A DNA stretch of 6,560 bases from Roseburia sp. (GCA_030844625.1 JAUUNJ010000141.1:1-6560); one strand, 5' to 3'; counted from the stretch's first letter, positions 1 to 5,764 are shown. Numbers and translations are program-made. The notes: generated by a model from the sequence alone, not told the origin.

Positions 1-143
1 TACCTCTATTCCGCTTCGCTTCATTTCGGTCACAGGCTTCGCCTTATATAAAAGATTCTCTCCTCACAAAATGGCATTTCGCCATGTGTACCTCTATTCC
101 GCTTCGCTTCATTTCGGTCACAGGCTTCGCCTTATATAAAAGA
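1..143. repeat. Two direct copies of a 55-base intergenic repeat, period 88
   Basis: Bases 1-55 and 89-143 are identical over all 55 positions. The first copy starts at the window edge, so the unit may be longer and further copies may lie to the left. The 33 bases between them hold a small hairpin (ATGGC, five-base loop, GCCAT at 71-85). Inside the unit are short GC-rich near-palindromes such as GGCTTCGCC. No open frame spans the period (88 is not a multiple of three) and there is no gene here, so this is a non-coding intergenic repeat. It lies just downstream of the SRP RNA gene, read on the minus strand. Its function is unknown. Confidence 0.85.
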
Positions 144-199
144 AAAAGCACATTCCAACTCCTGTGTAAACACAAGTTGGAATGTGCTTTTTCTTTTAT
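136..199 (-). terminator. Intrinsic terminator of the SRP RNA gene, probably two-way
   Basis: A perfect 25-bp inverted repeat pairs 136-160 with 175-199 around a 14-base centre, which itself holds TGTG/CACA. The stem has runs of A and T at its base: the minus-strand RNA ends ...GCUUUUUCUUUUAU-like on either strand. It sits about 25 bases beyond the 3' end of the SRP RNA. It is therefore the natural terminator for that transcript and would also stop anything arriving from the left. The right end of the second 55-base repeat is part of this stem. Confidence 0.85.
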
Positions 200-221
200 G
201 CATGGCTCATTGCCATTTTGT

Positions 222-489
222 ATATCCGCGCGGTCTGCTTTGTGAATACTCCATAAGCGTTACCTTTACAGTTAACTCGGTCCAGGCTTCCTCATGTCAC
301 ACGAAATGGTCTGCTTAGTGCTGCTTCATTCCTGACCTGACACGGTTCACAGGATCCCGTTGCATGAGACCCAGACGTCAACATCACTTATAAAGGGCAG
401 CCCTACAAAGTAGACCCGAGGCCGACCATCACCCCTGCTGTAGCGGATTGCAGGTACAGGACGCCGCTATCTTCCCGGCTGCGCGGAAG
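222..489 (-). ncRNA. Signal recognition particle RNA, large Gram-positive type with Alu domain
   Basis: This is the RNA core of the signal recognition particle, which with Ffh targets ribosomes making membrane and secreted proteins to FtsY. Read on the minus strand, the helix 8 signature is clear at about 320-343: CAGGUCA, a GGAA tetraloop, then UGAAGCAGC. The loop-closing pairs UCA/UGA differ from the common UCC/GGA but still pair, as expected for a conserved helix. Further 5', at about 432-458, is the Alu-domain signature (UGUACC, UGCAAUCCGCU, AGCAGGGG) found in Bacillus and Clostridia. The ends pair through UCCGCGC (481-487) and GCGCGGA (225-231), giving a mature RNA of about 265-270 nt, close to the 271 nt of the B. 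subtilis scRNA. The position right behind tadA is the usual Firmicutes order. Exact ends are estimated. Confidence 0.93.
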
Positions 490-490
490 T

Positions 491-496
491 GTTATA
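491..496 (-). promoter_or_regulatory. Possible second, extended -10 element of the SRP RNA gene
   Basis: On the minus strand TATAAC is preceded by TG one base away, forming an extended -10 element. A start about seven bases downstream would fall at 484-485, within the closing stem of the mature RNA. No good -35 box is seen at the right distance. The promoter at 583-612 is far better, so this may simply be AT-rich leader sequence. Confidence 0.25.
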
Positions 497-553
497 ACAA
501 ATTTAAAATGTACAAAACACATAAATGCGTTTCTGCTTTTTGACAATTCAAAA

Positions 554-583
554 TATATCTCATTTCAATTCGTCAGAGATATA
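554..583. repeat. 8-bp inverted repeat at the SRP RNA transcription start
   Basis: TATATCTC at 554-561 and GAGATATA at 576-583 are perfect complements around a 14-base centre. The right arm touches the -10 box at 583-588 and the dyad covers the expected start site. It could be an operator, a short hairpin at the 5' end of the precursor RNA, or chance in AT-rich DNA. Confidence 0.4.
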
Positions 584-612
584 GTATACCTCACAACTTT
601 TTTCTTTGTCAA
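583..612 (-). promoter_or_regulatory. Consensus-like sigma-A promoter for the SRP RNA
   Basis: On the minus strand a perfect -35 box TTGACA (607-612) is separated by 18 bases from TATACT (583-588), which matches the -10 consensus at 5 of 6 positions. The -35 box directly follows the tadA stop codon. Transcription would begin near 573-577, leaving a leader of roughly 85-90 bases ahead of the mature SRP RNA. That fits a precursor trimmed at its 5' end, as known for the B. subtilis scRNA. Confidence 0.8.
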
Positions 613-1062
613 CTAAGATTTGCGCAATTTTCTAAAAAACTCTTTTAACAGGCTGCTGCACTCTTTCTCCATAATTCCCGTCTCAATTTCAACCTGATGA
701 TTGAACTGTTCCACCTGAAGAAGGTTCATTATAGAACCCGCACATCCTGCTTTTGGATTCATGCAGCCTATATATACTTTTTTAATCCTTGCCTGAACTA
801 TGGCACCCGCACACATTTGGCATGGCTCCGTAGTTACATACATTTCACAATCATCCAGCCGCCAGTCATCCAGTTTTTTACTGGCCTTTTTTATGGCGTT
901 CAGTTCTGCATGGGACAGAGTGTTTTTATCAGCCATTCGCCTGTTATAACCACGTCCGATAATCTTATCCTGATATACTATGACACATCCAATTGGGACT
1001 TCCCCGATCTGCCATGCTTTTTTTGCCTGTTTTATCGCTTCACCCATGTATTTTTCTTTCAT
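613..1062 (-). CDS. tadA: tRNA-specific adenosine deaminase TadA
   Basis: TadA converts adenosine 34 of tRNA-Arg(ACG) to inosine, so that one tRNA reads CGU, CGC and CGA codons; it acts in the cytosol as a zinc-dependent homodimer. The 149-residue product has the full cytidine/deoxycytidylate deaminase fold signature: the HAE motif at residues 51-53 (zinc ligand His51, proton-shuttling Glu53) and PCQMC at 80-84 (zinc ligands Cys81 and Cys84). EVPIGCVIV near residues 21-29 and the conserved N40 are also typical. Length is normal for the family. The ATG start has GGAG five bases upstream (1068-1071). The SRP RNA gene follows immediately, as in B. subtilis. An isolated perfect -10 box upstream suggests its own promoter. 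No key residue is missing. Confidence 0.96.
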   Translation of the reverse strand: MKEKYMGEAIKQAKKAWQIGEVPIGCVIVYQDKIIGRGYNRRMADKNTLSHAELNAIKKASKKLDDWRLDDCEMYVTTEPCQMCAGAIVQARIKKVYIGCMNPKAGCAGSIMNLLQVEQFNHQVEIETGIMEKECSSLLKEFFRKLRKS

Positions 1063-1072
1063 CTTTTCTCCA

Positions 1073-1112
1073 TATTTGTTTCAAGCCCTATTAAAATTAT
1101 ATGAAACAAATA
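1073..1112 (-). promoter_or_regulatory. tadA upstream region: -10 box flanked by an 11-bp inverted repeat
   Basis: On the minus strand a perfect TATAAT lies at 1096-1101, which would start tadA mRNA near 1089. No convincing -35 box exists: TTGTAA at 1122-1127 has a 20-base spacer. TATTTGTTTCA (read 1112 to 1102) and its exact complement (1083 to 1073) flank the -10 and start region. The downstream arm ends one base before the tadA Shine-Dalgarno GGAG. The pair could act as a DNA operator, or as an mRNA hairpin in transcripts that read through from the upstream gene. Confidence 0.45.
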
Positions 1113-1127
1113 ACCTTTTCATTACAA

Positions 1128-2912
1128 TTATTTAAAATATCCGGAAATTGTTTTCCATATACTGTCGGATTCCTGACCCAATGCCCAGTATGCAGCTCCA
1201 CCCAGTTCATATTTTTCCATCAGTTCAAGTCTTGCCTTGACAGAAGTTTTATCCTCCAGCCATATCATATATGTGGACTTGCCCTTTGAATATGTAACAA
1301 AATTCTGACCGGTTTTTTCATCATATGCCGGTTTTACACCTGCATCCTGATATGCTTTCTTTGCAGTATTCATTCCAACTGCTTCACTCGACAAATAATA
1401 ATTTCCATTCGCGGCATCTTCTATAAACACTCCTGACTTATCTGAATCAGCCTCCGGTGTCTCCATCCACACTCTTGTATAAAACGGCATTCCATTAATC
1501 ACTCTGGAAGCATCACCGGTCTGTTCTATGGTGTCTTTTATTCCATTCTCTGCATAATTCATTGAGGACACAGATCCTGCCTCCTCACTTCCTGATGTAT
1601 GCTCATCATAATTCATAATAATAAGATAATCTGCCAGAAGTGCCTGCTGCTCCCTGTCATAATATTCACTCCATTCTGAAGGAACATAATTATCAATAGA
1701 TAAAATCTTACCTGCTTTTCTGCACTCTATAGACAGTTCTCTCAGAAACTGAAGATAACTGTCTGCAATTTCTTGCGTAATATATTCAAAGTCAATATTA
1801 ACACCGTCAAGAGAATAGCTGTCAATATAATACATGATATTTTTTACCAGTCTCTGTCTGATTTCGGTTGATGTAAGTACCTTTTTTGTCAGTTTTTTGT
1901 CAGTGAAATCATTTACCAGCGCCCAAACCTGTATTCCTTTGCCATGTGCCTTTTCAACATAATCAAAATCCGCCAGTGTAGAAAGATTTCCTCTTTTATC
2001 GCATATGGAAAACCATGTAGGAGAAATAACATTTACTCCTGATACATTTGCCATAAGTTCATCAAAATTATTATTGGCTGTCTGATTATAAATCTGATTC
2101 CATACGAGACTGACTTTTTTGTTTAATGTTACATGGGTATACTCATCTTTATCGCTTTTATAATCCGCTTTTTCTGTGCCCTCATCATCTAATCTCTTTA
2201 CAGGAATGAAGCCGATAAAACCATTATCTGTTCTCACTTTGTTCCAGTTCTTTCCCGTCTCTATCACTGTAACCTTTGTACCTTTATCCACAATTGTAAC
2301 TACCATGTTCTGATAATTACCTTTCGTACGCATTTCTATTTTTTTTGTGGTTGACATAATTGTTTTTTCTTTATTGGAATAGTTAAGGGTTACTTTTGCA
2401 GGTGTAGCACCATCCTGCTGTTCTACTTTATAATCCATATCAATGAATTTTGTAACAAATTTCATATTAATATAACACTGTTCATTCTCAATAAGAACAG
2501 CTTCATAATCCAGTTCTTCATCGGAAACACCACTAAGTTTTGTCTCTCCGATTTTTAACTTATAGATATTTTTTGCGTTCGTAAAAAGAATCAGTTTTTC
2601 ATTCTGATCCCAGTAAAATCTGTCATCTATGTTGTTTTTTATGGTATCTATATTCACATATGCTTCTTCACCTTTTACTATGGCATATTTTTCACTATAT
2701 TTATCTTCCAGAGCAACTGCAGCAACCTGTCCTCCCGTGTTTGTATTGTACGGCTGGTCATTGCCGTTTCCGTCCTCATAAGTAAGCTGCATGTACCAAT
2801 TTAAATCTACCTTGTCATCATTTGTCTTTATAAATAAATCACATCCTGAACCAATCATCAGAATTGAAACAATCACTGTTAATAATAATATATATCTTAT
2901 GTTTTTCTTCAC
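1128..2912 (-). CDS. Lipoprotein with SH3-like and glycoside hydrolase family 18 domains
   Basis: The 594-residue product is probably a cell-surface glycosidase. Residues 1-24 form a lipoprotein signal (basic start, hydrophobic core, IGSGC with lipidated Cys24). Residues 65-175 resemble the copper-amine-oxidase N-terminal-like domain common in clostridial surface proteins. Residues 190-241 look like a bacterial SH3 domain, ending in GFIGFIPVKRL. Residues 260-594 form a GH18 barrel with DGVNIDFE at 369-376 (Asp374, catalytic Glu376), MNYD at 433-436 and AAYWALGQES near the end. This DGxNxDxE form, with Asn at the second Asp position, is the one I associate with the YaaH/SleL/YdhD spore and cell-wall group, so a peptidoglycan or other N-acetylglucosamine polymer is a likelier substrate than chitin. 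The start is GTG with AGGAGG eight bases upstream (2921-2926). The substrate is inferred. Confidence 0.85.
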   Translation of the reverse strand: MKKNIRYILLLTVIVSILMIGSGCDLFIKTNDDKVDLNWYMQLTYEDGNGNDQPYNTNTGGQVAAVALEDKYSEKYAIVKGEEAYVNIDTIKNNIDDRFYWDQNEKLILFTNAKNIYKLKIGETKLSGVSDEELDYEAVLIENEQCYINMKFVTKFIDMDYKVEQQDGATPAKVTLNYSNKEKTIMSTTKKIEMRTKGNYQNMVVTIVDKGTKVTVIETGKNWNKVRTDNGFIGFIPVKRLDDEGTEKADYKSDKDEYTHVTLNKKVSLVWNQIYNQTANNNFDELMANVSGVNVISPTWFSICDKRGNLSTLADFDYVEKAHGKGIQVWALVNDFTDKKLTKKVLTSTEIRQRLVKNIMYYIDSYSLDGVNIDFEYITQEIADSYLQFLRELSIECRKAGKILSIDNYVPSEWSEYYDREQQALLADYLIIMNYDEHTSGSEEAGSVSSMNYAENGIKDTIEQTGDASRVINGMPFYTRVWMETPEADSDKSGVFIEDAANGNYYLSSEAVGMNTAKKAYQDAGVKPAYDEKTGQNFVTYSKGKSTYMIWLEDKTSVKARLELMEKYELGGAAYWALGQESDSIWKTISGYFK

Positions 2913-2955
2913 TACCTGTTCCTCCTTTTAAGTGCTCTGCAAAATCTTTTTTATC

Positions 2956-2984
2956 ATAATAACACATAACTGAGAAACGGTCTA
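2956..2984 (-). promoter_or_regulatory. Candidate proximal promoter of the GH18 lipoprotein gene
   Basis: On the minus strand TAGACC (2979-2984, 4 of 6 to TTGACA) is followed after 17 bases by TATTAT (2956-2961, 5 of 6), with TG one base ahead as an extended -10. The start would be near 2949, about 37 bases before the GTG codon. Reasonable but unproven in AT-rich DNA. Confidence 0.4.
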
Positions 2985-3025
2985 CCGAGCCCTTTTATAA
3001 ACCGATAAAAATGCACATATGCGAA

Positions 3026-3048
3026 AAGGACCATTATAAACGGTCCTT
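3026..3048 (-). other. Short hairpin in the GH18 leader region
   Basis: AAGGACC (3026-3032) pairs perfectly with GGTCCTT (3042-3048) around nine bases. Read on the minus strand it is followed by only a short T-run (CCTTTTCGC), so it could be a weak terminator or attenuator for RNA started at 3179-3207, or a DNA-level site. The loop contains TATAAT on the minus strand without a matching -35 box. Confidence 0.35.
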
Positions 3049-3178
3049 AAATCATGGGGAAATTCCTTTTTAATATTAACTGATATAAGAGGTCAACTGC
3101 CTGTTCGTGATATATACCTTAAACCAGTTATTGTTATGAAAGTATTATTCCTTTGCACATTTTATTTACTCCGCCTTT

Positions 3179-3207
3179 ATTATACACATATTGTTTATAA
3201 TATGCAA
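3179..3207 (-). promoter_or_regulatory. Candidate distal minus-strand promoter
   Basis: On the minus strand TTGCAT (3202-3207) and a perfect TATAAT (3179-3184) are spaced by exactly 17 bases. The start would be near 3172, giving a leader of about 260 bases to the GH18 gene. Within the first 40 bases a GGAG-like site precedes an ATG opening an eight-codon frame (MCKGIILS, stop). The -35 match is only 3 of 6. Confidence 0.4.
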
Positions 3208-3302
3208 CATTTATTTTCTATTATCAGTGTTTTTTCAACTTATTTTTAAAAATTTGTAATATTTTGTACACTTTTTTCGTATATATATTATAATATCAAA
3301 AA

Positions 3303-3431
3303 ATCCAATATTTTTTTGCAGGCAGAAATATTCTCGCTTGCAGATCTTTTGTGCCGATATTTTGTTAATACATTAAATTTTTTGTAATATATTACTAGCA
3401 CAAAAACTTTACACCGACAAATATATTGGAT
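3303..3431. repeat. Nested inverted repeats upstream of mecA
   Basis: An outer pair, ATCCAATAT (3303-3311) and ATATTGGAT (3423-3431), encloses an inner pair, TTTTGTGC (3347-3354) and GCACAAAA (3398-3405). Between the left arms is a separate hairpin: TGCAGGC (3317-3323) pairs with GCTTGCA (3336-3342, one G-T pair), extended inward by AGAA/TTCT around a three-base loop. A TATAAT lies just upstream at 3289-3294, with TTGTAC 19 bases before it. The right arms overlap the mecA promoter. It may be a small RNA, a structured leader, a set of operators or a degenerate small mobile repeat; I recognise no known RNA family. Confidence 0.45.
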
Positions 3432-3436
3432 ATACT
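3408..3436 (+). promoter_or_regulatory. Sigma-A type promoter of mecA
   Basis: TTTACA (3408-3413, 5 of 6 to consensus) is followed after exactly 17 bases by TATACT (3431-3436, 5 of 6). The start would be near 3443, so the mRNA has a leader of about 90 bases that contains a hairpin. The -10 box shares its first base with the outer inverted-repeat arm ending at 3431. Confidence 0.75.
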
Positions 3437-3447
3437 ATTATTGTAGA

Positions 3448-3490
3448 ATTGATTCTGCGGTTCATTTACTGCACATTGCAGAGAATCAAT
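3448..3490 (+). promoter_or_regulatory. Hairpin in the 5' leader of mecA mRNA
   Basis: ATTGATTCTGC (3448-3458) pairs with GCAG and AATCAAT (3478-3481 and 3484-3490), with only a two-base bulge. An alternative smaller stem CTGCA/TGCAG (3469-3473 and 3477-3481) competes for the same right arm. It begins within a few bases of the predicted mRNA 5' end and could stabilise the message or switch between two folds. No long T-run follows, so it is not a normal terminator. Confidence 0.5.
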
Positions 3491-3520
3491 CTTTAAAATT
3501 ACACGAATCTAATTGACTGT

Positions 3521-3526
3521 GAGGTG
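3521..3526 (+). promoter_or_regulatory. Ribosome binding site that sets the mecA start
   Basis: GAGGTG lies six bases before the ATG at 3533. A GTG start at 3524 is in frame but is itself part of this Shine-Dalgarno sequence, so it cannot be the start; the ATG is chosen. Confidence 0.85.
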
Positions 3527-3532
3527 ATTTTT

Positions 3533-4255
3533 ATGAAAATTGAAAAAATCAATGATAATCAGATTCGTTGCACTTTAAGCAAGGAAGACTTGGAAACCAG
3601 AAATATAAAGTTAAGTGAATTGGCTTATGGCACAGGAAAAACAAGAGAGCTTTTTCAGGATATGATGCGACAGGCAAATGACGATTTTGGTTTCGAAGTT
3701 AATGATATACCTCTTATGGTGGAGGCGATACCTGTTTCTCCGGAAAGTATTATTCTGGTCATTACCAAAGTAGATGACCCGGAAGAAACAGAAAGCCATT
3801 TATCCAAATTCTTTTCCAAATCAAAAGAATTTCATGATGAATTACTTTCACACATGGAAGATGCCGGATTAAACCTGGAGGATTTCGAGGAAATTGAAGC
3901 TGAGGGCAATGAAGGTGTGGAAAACATTTCCGGAGCAAAAGATGACAATGATGACGATTCATTATTATATAGTATCTATATTTTTAACAACTTAAGTGAG
4001 ATTATTACTGTATCCAGATTACTCGCTCCATTTTATAAAGGTGACAGTTCCGTATACAAATCTCCTTTCAATAATAAGTATTATTTATCACTATGTATGG
4101 AGATTGAGGAGGAAAAGCAATTAAACAAAATTTGCAGTATCCTTACAGAACATGGAACAAGAGAAAATCCTACTTATGTGAAAGAATTATTCTATATGGA
4201 ACACTATGAAGAAATTATTGCCGACAAGGCTATTGAAAAATTGGGACAGTTATAA
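3533..4255 (+). CDS. mecA: MecA-family adaptor protein for ClpC protease
   Basis: MecA proteins bind substrates through the N-terminal part and drive assembly and activation of the ClpC unfoldase through the C-terminal part, delivering targets (ComK in B. subtilis) to ClpCP. The 240-residue product opens with MKIEKINDNQIRCTLSKEDL, as in MecA/YpbH. It has the LSELAYGTGKTRELFQDMM helix region at 27-45 and an acidic linker at about 109-142 rich in Glu and Asp (ending DDNDDD). The C-terminal domain (144-240) includes SEIITVSRLL, the KSPFNNKYYLSL strand and a final EEIIADKAIEKL helix. Length matches the family. It is a single-gene unit with its own promoter and terminator, so it is controlled separately from its neighbours. 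The natural substrate in this organism is unknown; sporulation, competence or stress regulators are possible. Confidence 0.9.
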   Translation: MKIEKINDNQIRCTLSKEDLETRNIKLSELAYGTGKTRELFQDMMRQANDDFGFEVNDIPLMVEAIPVSPESIILVITKVDDPEETESHLSKFFSKSKEFHDELLSHMEDAGLNLEDFEEIEAEGNEGVENISGAKDDNDDDSLLYSIYIFNNLSEIITVSRLLAPFYKGDSSVYKSPFNNKYYLSLCMEIEEEKQLNKICSILTEHGTRENPTYVKELFYMEHYEEIIADKAIEKLGQL

Positions 4256-4307
4256 AAAACTGCTACACAACGATTTCCAACACAATCGTAAGTGTAGCAG
4301 CTTTTTT
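4254..4307. terminator. Two-way intrinsic terminator between mecA and the ktr operon
   Basis: CTGCTACAC (4260-4268) pairs with GTGTAGCAG (4292-4300). An inner stem ACGATT (4270-4275) / AATCGT (4284-4289) continues the hairpin across a small internal loop, around an eight-base loop. Six T follow on the plus strand (4302-4307) and six A precede (4254-4259), so it works in both directions: for mecA, whose stop codon lies within the A-run, and for the convergent methyltransferase gene. Confidence 0.92.
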
Positions 4308-4335
4308 ATGTCAATAATTTTATATTTGTTTTTAA

Positions 4336-5103
4336 CTACTTTGCCGCTTCATACATCAGTATAGCGGTGGCAACCGCCGCATTCAGCGATTCTACTTTTC
4401 CTGCCATTGGAATTTTAATCAGTCTGTCTGCTTTGGCAGAAACCTGATCACTTAATCCGCGCGCCTCATTTCCAATCAGAAATGCGCAATCTTTTGCAAG
4501 GTTTCCCGAACTGTATATTTCTCCATCTAAATGAGCCGCATAAACTGTCACACCGCTTTTTTTCAGTCTGTCCACTGCCTCCGGAAGATTCTCTACACAT
4601 GTAAAGGGAACCCGAAAGATTGAGCCCATTGTGGAACGTATTACTTTTGGATTGTAAACATCTGCACAATCACTACTCATGACAATGCCCGAAATACCTG
4701 CCCCCTCTCCGGTACGGATAATGGTTCCCAGATTTCCCGGGTCCTGAAGCCTGTCCAATACCACAATGCAGCTTTTATTATTATTCCTGTTATCTATAAT
4801 GGCATCAATGGTATATTCCTTTTGTTTGACAATCGCCATTATACCCTGTGGCGTAACCGTGTCCGATATTTTCTTAAATACACTGTCACTTACTGTCTGA
4901 TACGCTCTGCCGGAAAGCATCTTTCTATTTTCTCTTTCAAACGTTTCTGATACAAATATACCGACAAGATCGTCCCTGGGAATTTCCTGAAACATTTTAA
5001 TTCCCTCAACAGTAAACATTTTCTTATTTTTTCTAACTTTAGATTTTTCTTTTAACTGAATTATATTTTTTATCTGTTCATTTGATGAAGATGTAATTAT
5101 CAT
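4336..5103 (-). CDS. SpoU/TrmH-family RNA 2'-O-ribose methyltransferase
   Basis: The enzyme would transfer a methyl group from S-adenosylmethionine to a ribose 2'-OH of rRNA or tRNA. The 255-residue product has an N-terminal L30e-like RNA-binding domain (about 1-95; start MIITSSSNEQIKNI, with VEGIKMFQE at 32-40) and a C-terminal knotted SPOUT domain. All three family motifs are present: LDRLQDPGNLGTIIRTGEGA (116-135, with Asn124 and Arg130), FLIGNEARGLS (208-218) and IPMAGKVESLNAAVATAI (231-248). RlmB (23S rRNA) and B. subtilis YsgA are the closest comparisons; the exact target nucleotide cannot be read from sequence. The ATG at 5103 directly follows the ktrA TAA, with only a weak AAAGG about 11 bases upstream, so translation is probably coupled to ktrA. 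It is the last gene of the operon, ending at the shared terminator. Confidence 0.92.
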   Translation of the reverse strand: MIITSSSNEQIKNIIQLKEKSKVRKNKKMFTVEGIKMFQEIPRDDLVGIFVSETFERENRKMLSGRAYQTVSDSVFKKISDTVTPQGIMAIVKQKEYTIDAIIDNRNNNKSCIVVLDRLQDPGNLGTIIRTGEGAGISGIVMSSDCADVYNPKVIRSTMGSIFRVPFTCVENLPEAVDRLKKSGVTVYAAHLDGEIYSSGNLAKDCAFLIGNEARGLSDQVSAKADRLIKIPMAGKVESLNAAVATAILMYEAAK

Positions 5104-5751
5104 TTATTTAAATACCTTTGCCAATTCTTTGATTCCACCTAACACTACCAATTGCATATCATCTGCAAAAGGCCTGTCCACATCTAAATTAATTTCAAAT
5201 TTTCCATCTATTTTTGCCGCAATTACATTAAATCCATATTTTGACCTTGGGTTTAATTCCATAAGTGTCTTACCTACCCAGTTGACCGGAACTTTTGCCT
5301 CAATAATACTGAACTCATTTGATATTTCTGCTATGTCAATAAAGTTGTCACCGTGGGCAAGATTTTTTGCCATACGCTCTCCGGTTTCAATTTCAGGAAA
5401 AATCAATTCATCTGCTCCCACTTTCTTAAGAACATTTCCCTGCAACGGGTTTTTTGCCTTTGCAACAATATAAGGAATTCCCAATTCTTTACATACTGTG
5501 GTAACTATAATACTCGCCTCAAAATTATCACTCATTGCCACAACTGCCATGTCAACATTTGATACCCCCAGCCCTTTTATTACGTTTTCGTCTGTAACAT
5601 CAGCTCTCAATGCGTATGTAACATAATCAGCAATTTCATCCACTTTTTCCTGCAGTTTATCTACTGCGATTACTTTGCCGCCCAAATTTGAATAAGTAAT
5701 TGCCATGCTTCTTCCAAATCTTCCCATACCAAAAATTGCCAGTTCTTTCAT
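5104..5751 (-). CDS. ktrA: KtrA-type potassium uptake regulatory subunit (RCK domain)
   Basis: This is the cytosolic gating ring subunit that binds ATP/ADP or NAD(H) and opens the KtrB potassium translocator. The 215-residue product has an N-terminal Rossmann RCK_N domain: GMGRFG at 8-13 and Asp31 at the end of the second strand, where the nucleotide ribose is held. A C-terminal RCK_C domain covers about 132-215 (IIEAKVPVNWVGKTL, then NPRSKYGFNVIAAK at 167-180); in related KtrA proteins this domain binds c-di-AMP, which shuts the system. A single RCK_N/RCK_C pair fits KtrA rather than the double-length TrkA. The ATG at 5751 is preferred because AGGAG lies eight bases upstream; an in-frame TTG seven codons earlier overlaps ktrB and has no site. 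It lies 13 bases behind ktrB, clearly one operon. Confidence 0.92.
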   Translation of the reverse strand: MKELAIFGMGRFGRSMAITYSNLGGKVIAVDKLQEKVDEIADYVTYALRADVTDENVIKGLGVSNVDMAVVAMSDNFEASIIVTTVCKELGIPYIVAKAKNPLQGNVLKKVGADELIFPEIETGERMAKNLAHGDNFIDIAEISNEFSIIEAKVPVNWVGKTLMELNPRSKYGFNVIAAKIDGKFEINLDVDRPFADDMQLVVLGGIKELAKVFK

Positions 5752-5759
5752 TTCTGCTT

Positions 5760-5764
5760 CTCCT
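5760..5764 (-). promoter_or_regulatory. Ribosome binding site that sets the ktrA start
   Basis: AGGAG on the minus strand sits eight bases before the ATG at 5751 and directly next to the ktrB stop codon (5765-5767). It rules out the upstream in-frame TTG at 5770-5772, which overlaps the ktrB stop. Confidence 0.85.

Larger units (their letters stand above)
2927..3532. other. Divergent intergenic region of about 600 bases
   Basis: No open frame with a usable ribosome site and recognisable product is seen on either strand. The region is very AT-rich, especially 3180-3430. It holds two candidate promoters for the minus-strand GH18 gene (2956-2984 and 3179-3207), a short hairpin (3026-3048), a cluster of nested inverted repeats (3303-3431), the mecA promoter (3408-3436) and a leader hairpin (3448-3490). 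Part of 3050-3180 shows nothing I can name. Confidence 0.6.

Noticed and set aside
1..143. CRISPR-like repeat-spacer-repeat layout
   Set aside because: Only two copies of a 55-base unit with one spacer that is itself a hairpin. No third unit in the window and no cas gene; the repeat is longer than typical CRISPR repeats.
697..1104. Plus-strand open frame of 135 codons
   Set aside because: It lies antisense to tadA, which has all catalytic motifs. The frame has no family resemblance or ribosome site and is a shadow.
3187..3204. Small AT-rich palindrome (CATATT / AATATG)
   Set aside because: Six AT-rich base pairs in very AT-rich DNA are expected by chance, and it falls inside a candidate promoter spacer.
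3524..3532. GTG start giving mecA three extra residues
   Set aside because: The GTG is part of the GAGGTG ribosome binding site for the ATG at 3533.
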